Notes under the pieces: model-generated
Told to the model about the DNA's origin: nothing
The model's input: only the letters and a program-made list of their open reading frames with translations
Database searches by the model: none
Translations under genes and position numbers: made by a program
In this document: one piece after another, positions 60,425 to 64,000 of the stretch
Layout: each line of letters opens with the position of its first letter
How positions within the stretch are numbered: the stretch's first letter is position 1
From: Lanius collurio
Taxonomy: Eukaryota; Chordata; Aves; Passeriformes; Laniidae
Assembly: GCA_020086605.1 (NCBI GenBank)
Contig: JACBWW010000040.1
Location: 4,507,663 to 4,571,662, forward strand
Reading direction: 5' to 3'
Length of the DNA stretch: 64,000 nucleotides

Positions 60425-60885
60425 TAATTATTTATTATTTATCACAGGGAGGAACAGTGTTTCTCCTTGCTCCTGACTGACAGTCCCTCCACACCCTCCG
60501 GCAGCAGCATTTCTTTGCCCTGAAACTTTTTTTTTAACCCAGCTAAGTGCAGCCACGAATATTATTTCTGCCCACGGAAATACTGCACACTCCTTCTGGA
60601 GCGTGCCTGGAGGTGACAGGGATGTTTTCATCCGCTCAGGTGTGGGAGGGCAGGTGCTCCCCCCCATCCTTTCCCTTTCCCTCCCCACCCGCCTCTCCTC
60701 TAATTCGGTCAAAGAAAAGGGGGCACAAGTGAAAACATGATGATTTGTTCGGGTTTCTTTCTCTGCAGCTGGGAGCCTGCCTTATTAATATTATCTGGGC
60801 TGGGAGCGCGCAGTGTTTCCTCAGGCATCTCTTCTGAGTCATTTTATCATTATTCATAGGGATAAAAATGGCCCAAACCAAGGAT
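60425..60885. other. Noncoding, no gene seen
   Basis: A pyrimidine-rich stretch lies at 60656-60705. Opposing short frames have no recognisable domain. Confidence 0.5.
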
Positions 60886-60889
60886 CCAT

Positions 60890-61160
60890 TTAGGGTTGCC
60901 TGTCAGATCCACTAAGGTAATTGGCTCCATTTCTTCATTCCCATTCTAAATTAAAATAATTTTATTAAGTGGTACAGTAGGTGTTTCACCTGTGTCACCA
61001 GCTGCCTATTAGAACCAGAAAGGGCTTTTCCACATTATTTCTGTCTGCTCTTACAACATTATGTCATCGTATTCCGCGTTACTTCGTGTCAGAGGGTTGC
61101 GCAGTCTCGTGTGCTTAAGTCCAGTGGTTACAAAATGTAGGTCCAAGATGCCGTTTTCGG
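60890..61160. promoter_or_regulatory. Candidate conserved noncoding element with CpG cluster
   Basis: AT-rich sequence (AAATTAAAATAATTTTATTAAG) is followed by six CpG within 61068-61109, next to a GTTGCGCAG word that resembles a C/EBP site. CpG retention in non-island sequence hints at constraint. This is inference. Confidence 0.35.
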
Positions 61161-62580
61161 GGTGAGGGCAAAGTCAAATACACTTGACTGTTCCAGCTCT
61201 GCTCACTGCTTCCCAGATAGAATTCACACAGCAGGAAAAATCACTGCAAGATTGAGAAGCAGGGGTCTATGGCGTGATTGAAAACGTGCCACCAACAAAA
61301 ACAATGAACCAGTGATAGTGGTGATGTTCCCAACAGGAGCATGTGGAGGAGAAGAGCTGGTGTTAGAGTTTTGCTGCCTGGGCCTGGGAGGAGAACACAT
61401 GGGTGGTGTTGCAAATGCCAGAGGGTGGGTCTCCATGGAGGGAAAAATGTGTGGCATGACTGGTCCCTGCAGGTAGCAGCTGCTGGCGGGCCTGCTGCTG
61501 GCACTACTGTGGTGCTGAGTAACATGAGCCTGGCCAAGTGTGTTTAGGGTTAGTTTCTTCTTCAGAGCAAGGTGGTTCTTCCTCGTGGAAATACAGCTGG
61601 GGTCACTAATCCCACTTTAAAGAACTGAGATGAGGCTCAAAAGCACCGCAGTGAAGGTGTTTGTCAAAATAAGGAGTTTGCAGCTCCCAGGTTGGAGTGT
61701 CCATCCATGTCAGTCAAGGTTGGGGCTGTGCATCCAATAGCAACATTTACATTTAGTGTTCAAGTACAGCACGAAGCATCTCCAGCCAGTTTTTTGCAGG
61801 TGGATAAATACACATTTGACTGTCCATCTGAATTAGACTCCTTGGGGATGTGTCATTGGCCACTGAGATAGCTATATCCCATCAGGGCAGGGCAACCAGG
61901 AGCAGTTAGAGAAGAAACATCAGAGAAAACTGCTGATGGGTGTTTGATTTTAGGCTCCCCACAAATCACTAGCTACCAGCCAGGTGGAAGTTTCCACCAG
62001 CAGATAAGTCGTGTTATCTGAGAGCGAGAGAAGTTCACTTTTCCAACGGACAAAGTCATTTCCGTCCAGAAAAAGGTGCAGTTGCACAGGAACATTCCTT
62101 GTGGTTAGATAGGGAAGTGGGGAGGGGGGGGGAAAGACATGTTTGTTCAGTTTTCAGGGATCTTGCAACTGTTTTTCTTCAACCTGCAGGTGGCATTAGC
62201 ACTAAAAGTGGATTTTTCTTTCTTTCTTGAAAAGTGTTTAGCAATGAAAGGGAGAAAGCTGCGAGGGGATCTGTAGTAGGACTGCGTGCTTGGAGTTAGT
62301 CATGCTAACTGCAGATGGCATTTTTGCATGTTTTATAAGGCAGGGATATACAAACGTTTTAGCACCCTGAAATATAATATCTCCAGTTTCCGGAAGCAGG
62401 CGGGCTGGGAGGACTGGAGGAGCTGAGCTGAGGCTAAATCCGTGCAACTGCGAAGGAGCTGAGCCGTGCTCGGAGCCGCGCTGGCGCCTGTCCATCACGG
62501 TGGCACCTGCAGCCAGGCAGCACCTTGAGCTGCCACCTCACCCCCAGCCCTCAGTGCCCGGTGTCCCACATTGCTGAGGG

Positions 62581-62664
62581 ACAGATTATTGCAGGCCAAA
62601 GCTGGTGCCCACTGAAATCAATGGGAGAACTCCCTGAGGGCTGAGTGGAGTGGGATCGAACCCT
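62581..62664 (+). repeat. Ancient amniote repeat relic
   Basis: GGTGCCCACTGAAATCAATGGGAGAACTCCC followed by GTGGGATCGAACCC reproduces the CCCACTGAAGTCAATGGGAGTTTTGCC..GCAGGATCGGGCCC landmarks of an old dispersed reptile/bird repeat. Diverged, and family recalled rather than computed. Confidence 0.5.
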
Positions 62665-63549
62665 TCTCCACAGTGAGGAGTGCTGGGAAAGAGCTGCTCA
62701 CTGTGGCTGTTTGGTGTCTTGGATGGTTTGGCTGTGTAGTGGGGAATAGGAGTAATCCCTGTTTGCCTTCTCTACCTGGCATGGGGAGCTGTAAATACTT
62801 ATTAGTGCTGAAACAAGGCTTAGAATAGAAAAGTTTATTTTTCCCTTTTTGGGGATTTGGTTTGTTTGTTGGATTTTTTTGTGTGTGTATGAGGAATGGG
62901 AATGGGCTCCAGTGTTAGACTGTAAGATCTATCCCAAATCCCATCACTAATGCCTCTGCCTTCCCAACACACCAAAGTGCTCAATGGGGCCCAGTCCCAG
63001 TGCTGTTCCTTCCAGCAAGGCTGGAGCCTTGTTTCACCTTGTCCTGGTGGACTGAAAATGAGCCAGAGTCATTTGGATTTGAATCCCAGTTCAGGGAAAG
63101 TCCACTTGGGATGCGCAAGAAGAGCAGTCTTGGAAGAATGAAGCCTTGCAAAGGCATTTCCCAAATTAAAAATGTGGAATGAGCTCATAAGAAAACAAGT
63201 GGCTGCTGACTTCACTGGTATTGAAGTCTCCAGAAGAAAGCCGGGAGAGCTAAAGAGAAGAGTAGAATCAAAAAGTTGCCAGAGAAAGAAACCATCAGCC
63301 AAGGCTACAGAGCTCTCACCAGAGGCTGTGTGGAGATTTTTTTTTTTCCTTTTTTTTCCTCTTTTTAAGCAAACCATTTTGTACTGGAAAGTGCTAATTT
63401 GTGAAAGCAAAACAACTCCAGGCAAAGGGTGTGCTTTGACAAATTTCCCGTATTGAGGAGGGGCGGGGAGAAGCATGAAAAAGAGGAGAAAATAAATGTA
63501 GAACGATTGCAATGTCATGGGGGGTAAGTGGTACGTTTGAGACAGGGGC

Positions 63550-63648
63550 TAAATCACTGTTAAATCACTGCAGGCAGAATTGATGTGAGACTGGAGCACA
63601 CTGAGAACTGGGCAGGGGCATAAACCTAATTGATTTGAGGCTGGAGCA
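63550..63648 (+). repeat. Local imperfect direct repeats
   Basis: TAAATCACTG occurs at 63550-63559 and 63561-63570 (period 11). AATTGATGTGAGACTGGAGCA (63578-63598) recurs with two mismatches at 63628-63648 (period 50). Probably local slippage or duplication. Confidence 0.6.
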
Positions 63649-64000
63649 GGGAGTTAATTGGGGGCCAGGGTGGAACAGTAACTAACAGAGTGCTGTGATA
63701 GCCAAAAGCATATCTCACTCTCCGCCGTCCTGCCCGTGCTGGGTGTGTGTGCTGGCAGCTGGGAATCACCCCAGAGCCTAAACCATGACTTCAGCCTGTT
63801 GGTTGGAGGCCGGCTCCATGCCTTTGGAGAGGGCTTGAGCATCTTTTGAGAGCTCAGGATTGCTCCCTGTTGTGATGGACCTCGGGAGAGAGCAGTACTT
63901 GTCACCCACAGCCTTGTTTAGGCTGGGGGGGAAGGGGAGCAGTGATTGCTGCCAGAACAATTATTGTGGGAAAATGTTCACTCTCTCAGAGAACTTCATT

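Larger units (their letters stand above)
61165..64000. other. Noncoding, no gene seen
   Basis: Includes the repeat relic at 62581-62664, a GC- and CpG-richer patch at 62390-62505, a T-rich stretch near 63339-63366 and a local imperfect duplication at 63550-63648. The minus frame at 63069-63518 (149 codons) is lysine- and phenylalanine-rich from low-complexity sequence and is not gene-like. Confidence 0.5.

Noticed and set aside
62390..62505. CpG-enriched patch as a possible promoter island
   Set aside because: Only about 115 bases long, with no TATA-like or initiator context and no exon downstream.
1..64000. Bacterial-type features such as operons, CRISPR arrays, insertion sequences and riboswitches
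   Set aside because: Sequence character is vertebrate nuclear. No spaced direct-repeat array, transposase or operon-like frame arrangement is present.

Overview
This window looks like a stretch of vertebrate, most likely bird, gene desert. I found no protein-coding exon, tRNA, rRNA, recognisable microRNA, CRISPR array or operon that I can support. The evidence for a sauropsid nuclear genome is indirect. Open reading frames are short and scattered on all frames, with none showing a recognisable domain. CpG is depleted, homopolymer A/T runs are frequent, and there are no mammalian Alu, B1 or L1 sequences. The interspersed repeats I can recognise are old, degraded amniote families. A 7-base N run at 32288-32294 shows this is assembled chromosome sequence.

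The layout alternates between two kinds of DNA. The first is neutral-looking sequence of moderate GC with many CTG/CAG/TGTG words. The second is a set of AT-rich, low-repeat islands full of homeodomain-, SOX- and POU-like words, which I read as candidate conserved noncoding elements (probable enhancers). The main islands are at 4290-4600, 6960-8260, 10775-11010, 14690-14930, 16490-17250, 20280-20540, 23560-23660, 28490-30080, 32770-33110, 35930-36640, 43080-43740, 46990-47640, 52130-52800, 53755-54330, 57540-59400 and 60890-61160. This pattern is typical of the regulatory deserts around developmental transcription-factor genes. I cannot name the locus, and conservation itself cannot be seen from one sequence.

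The most concrete signals are sequence-level. There is a long imperfect palindrome with arms of about 90 bases at 37189-37372. A perfect AGGTCA-N5-AGGTCA direct repeat (DR5, the retinoic acid receptor consensus) lies at 9336-9352, beside a local CpG cluster. Two adjacent perfect palindromes sit at 8496-8534, the first enclosing a perfect p53-family half-site. An RFX X-box-like site is followed by a perfect PBX-MEIS/PREP composite at 20465-20494. A good CTCF core lies on the minus strand at 44150-44163. Recognisable or probable ancient repeats lie at 4860-4992 (L2/CORE-SINE-type tail), 14937-15080 (MIR-like), 44829-44943 and 48456-48493 (palindromic elements), 60327-60420 and 62581-62664. A pure (ATT)22 microsatellite lies at 31305-31370.

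I found no convincing new gene system. The claims worth testing are regulatory sites and palindromic or ancient repeat relics.
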